Assembly (NCBI GenBank): GCA_002914805.1
Contig: JXTB01000001.1
Coordinates: 1,788,791 to 1,852,790, forward strand
Length of the DNA: 64,000 nt
Source of the DNA: Parasponia andersonii
Lineage: Eukaryota > Streptophyta > Magnoliopsida > Rosales > Cannabaceae
Direction: 5' to 3'
Both the position numbers and the translations under genes were made by a program. Shown here in pieces: positions 62,170 to 64,000 of this stretch; position 1 is the stretch's first letter; every line of letters starts with the position of its first letter. The notes beneath the pieces were generated by a model. That model was given only the letters and a program-made list of their open reading frames with translations. It did no database searches and was not told where the DNA came from.

Positions 62170-62230
62170 GCTCCACAAGTTTTCAGTGATCGATCCGATC
62201 GTTAGTAACAACAGAACCATAGACCGACGC

Positions 62231-62272
62231 GCACACACACACATATACTCTCTCTCTCTCTCTCTCTCTCTC
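62231..62272 (+). repeat. CA then CT microsatellite in the 5' leader
   Basis: A CA run (62231-62242) is followed by about twelve CT repeats (62248-62272) between the TATA box and the start codon. Pyrimidine-rich CT tracts in this position are common in plant leaders and can influence expression. Confidence 0.75.
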
Positions 62273-62335
62273 GTCCGTCTCACCCTTTCTTAGTTTTTTT
62301 TTCAGTAGGTTAAAAAAAAAAAGTTCGGAAACACT

Positions 62336-63287
62336 ATGGATAACTTGGAATTAGAATCTTCGGTTAAGAATCTGGTTGCCAAGGCCAAGAGGGAAGTTTT
62401 GTCCGGCCTTATACTGAATAAGCAGAATGAAATTAATCCTTTGAGGGTTTTACCTCCTTCTGCGTATGACACTGCTTGGCTCGCAATGATTCCGAATCCT
62501 CAACACCCGGATCGTCCGCTCTTCAAAGGGTGTTTGGATTGGTTGCTTCACAACCAAAAAAGAGCAGGATTTTGGGGAGGAACTAGTACTGCTCCTCATG
62601 ACGATCAATATCATGATCATCATGATCGTGATCGCCGTCACTACGACTACTTAATTAATCCCACCATAGATTGCCTTTCTTCTACTCTTGCTTGCATCAT
62701 CGCTCTTCGAACATGGAATGTTGGAGACACTGCCATTGACAAAGGTATGTACACTATATAATATTAACATATATTACTATTGCGTTCAGAACCTTAATTA
62801 ACTCATTTCGTTGTAAAATTTTGTGATATAAGTAAATAACCATTAGCGATCTATTCACGAGTTATGAGTAGCTCTTTACATCCAAAAATTTCTCATGTAG
62901 GTACATATTTTAAATGAAGTGGCATATCTATGAATCCAAAATAACAACAACAACAATAATAATAATAATTTGTCGATAAATATGTAAGTAATTTCAACCT
63001 TTGTTTTTGGTTGAAAGGATTGGCGTTCATCCATGCAAGTGCAAAGAAGCTACTCATAGAGCAAAACGGATCGTTTCCTCCATGGTTTGCCATTGTTTTT
63101 CCAGGGATGGTTGAACTTGCAAAGAGCAAAGGCCTAGAGATTGACTTTTCCAGCGATTCCACCCTCGTGGAACAAGTATTTCTCCAGAGACAACAGATAT
63201 TTCAAAGGTATACTTGTTAACCAGTTCATGTTTCCTTCTCAGTCAACGCATACTCCATTTGTTTTTATTTGAACAATAGTACTTATG

Positions 63288-63335
<48 letters not shown>

Positions 63336-63644
63336 ATGGAATTTGGCTATAGTTAAGTCGTTGTACATTTGCTTGAAATATTGACCAAGTACTTCCTTCC
63401 TAAAGTCTGAGCAGTTACGCGCTTTGTGGTGATCAGCACGAGTACCATCCAAGTCTTGAAACATATATTGAAGCTTTACCTAAGAAAAACAACAATAACT
63501 CCGAAAATGAGGTTTCTTTCCACCAAAGTGAGGATGGTTCTGTTTTCCAGTCTCCAGCGGCTACAGCATACGCTTTCATGATGACTGGGAACGAAATATT
63601 TTTGGCTTACTTGGAAGAAGTGGTCAAAATTTACGAACACGGAG
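62336..63644 (+). CDS. Geranyllinalool synthase-like diterpene synthase (TPS-f), N-terminal part
   Basis: Three exons are visible: 62336-62744, 63018-63207 and about 63406-63644 (acceptors at 63412 or 63415 would keep the same frame). They give about 279 residues. The family usually has around 850-880, so the gene continues past the window. Residues 42-48 are SAYDTAW, conserved in the gamma/beta domains of three-domain terpene synthases. TLACIIALRTWNVG (117-130), PPWFAIVFPGMVELAKSKGLEI in exon 2 and GSVFQSPAATAYAFM in exon 3 match geranyllinalool synthase better than ent-kaurene synthase. The N terminus lacks an obvious plastid transit peptide, as in Arabidopsis TPS04. That enzyme converts geranylgeranyl diphosphate to geranyllinalool, the precursor of the volatile TMTT. 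A His/Asp/Arg-rich insertion (about residues 88-105) is unusual. The catalytic DDXXD region is outside the window. An ent-kaurene synthase-like enzyme is the main alternative. Confidence 0.78.
62745..63017 (+). other. Intron 1 of the terpene synthase gene
   Basis: The donor is AAAG/GTATGT and the acceptor TTGAAAG/GA. It is 273 bases, AT-rich, phase 1, with a short ACA/ATA repeat near 62942-62970. Confidence 0.75.
63208..63405 (+). other. Intron 2 of the terpene synthase gene, with a TA microsatellite
   Basis: The donor is CAAAG/GTATAC. The best acceptor follows the pyrimidine-rich stretch CTTCCTTCCTAAAG (63405). A TA run of about 38 bases lies at 63293-63331. The minus-strand frame at 63243-63464 crosses this repeat and is not a gene. 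Confidence 0.65.
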
Positions 63645-64000
63645 GTACCCTGCTAGTTATACTTTAATGTTACGTGCTATATAGGACACTAATCCAGATT
63701 TTTTTTTTTTACGAATAAGTATCAATTTGGCCAATAAAAATTATGTATATTTTTTTATTATAAAAAATAAAAAAGAAAAAAAATATTAATGATGCACGTC
63801 TTTTTATGCACTTCATTATAGTCATTAGATCACTATTAAATGGTGATCCAACGGCTAAAAAAAAAAATCTATCCATAAATAAAGAAAAAAAATACCTATT
63901 GGATTGGCAACTATATATCTATATACTTTTTCAAGTATGGAATCTTGTCTATATTTCCTGCCTTGTACCCATCTGCTCTATAAATTTTGTACACATCACC
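63645..64000 (+). other. Start of intron 3, running off the window
   Basis: The donor is GGAG/GTACCC after residue EHG. The remaining 356 bases are AT-rich, show no continuation of the terpene synthase and no clear exon. Confidence 0.65.

Noticed and set aside
63243-63464. A 73-codon minus-strand frame
   Set aside because: It crosses intron 2 of the terpene synthase and its TA microsatellite, in antisense.

Overview
This window looks like nuclear DNA of a flowering plant, most likely a eudicot. It is very AT-rich, it is packed with nested Ty1/Copia and Ty3/Gypsy LTR retrotransposons, and one intron-containing plant terpene synthase gene runs off the right edge. The species cannot be read from the sequence. 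No rRNA, tRNA or CRISPR array was seen.

From 869 to 42813 is one retrotransposon nest. The base is an old minus-strand Copia element of the Angela/BARE type (LTRs about 1.65 kb, target duplication GTCAA/ATCAA). Taking out the insertions leaves about 10 kb, which matches an intact-length sister copy sitting inside it. The insertions are: a plus-strand solo LTR of the same family (1188-9739, duplication TATGA), which carries a long-LTR Gypsy element (1722-8613); the sister Copia (12258-21695, duplication AATAC); a solo LTR of a second Copia family (23553-25334, duplication ATTAA); a truncated LTR piece (about 27358-27720); a Tat-like Gypsy solo LTR (28718-30192); and a Tekay/Del-type Gypsy element (32285-42604, duplication TGAAC) in the 5' LTR. 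LTR divergence judged by eye agrees with the nesting order. All of these are broken fossils.

From 42819 to 53871 is intergenic DNA with one unrecognised 112-residue reading frame (43875-44213), a degenerate hairpin minisatellite (45346-45850) and a minus-strand Gypsy solo LTR (48677-51200). From 53872 to 60352 is a degenerate Tnt1/Tork-like Copia element, itself hit by a solo LTR (56155-57931) and a Tourist-like MITE (58898-59260). A CACTA-like terminus lies at 60961.

The only confidently recognised host gene starts at 62336. Three exons give about the N-terminal third of a class I diterpene synthase that resembles geranyllinalool synthase (TPS-f). It has a TATA box, a CA/CT-rich 5' leader and a His/Asp-rich insertion.

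The most unusual structure is in the Copia leader. A tandem array of 27-28 bp hairpin units, followed in the sister copy by five consecutive strong hairpins, lies downstream of the primer binding site and next to a long AT-rich palindromic tract. This could be an RNA dimerisation or packaging region that grows by tandem duplication; that role is inference.
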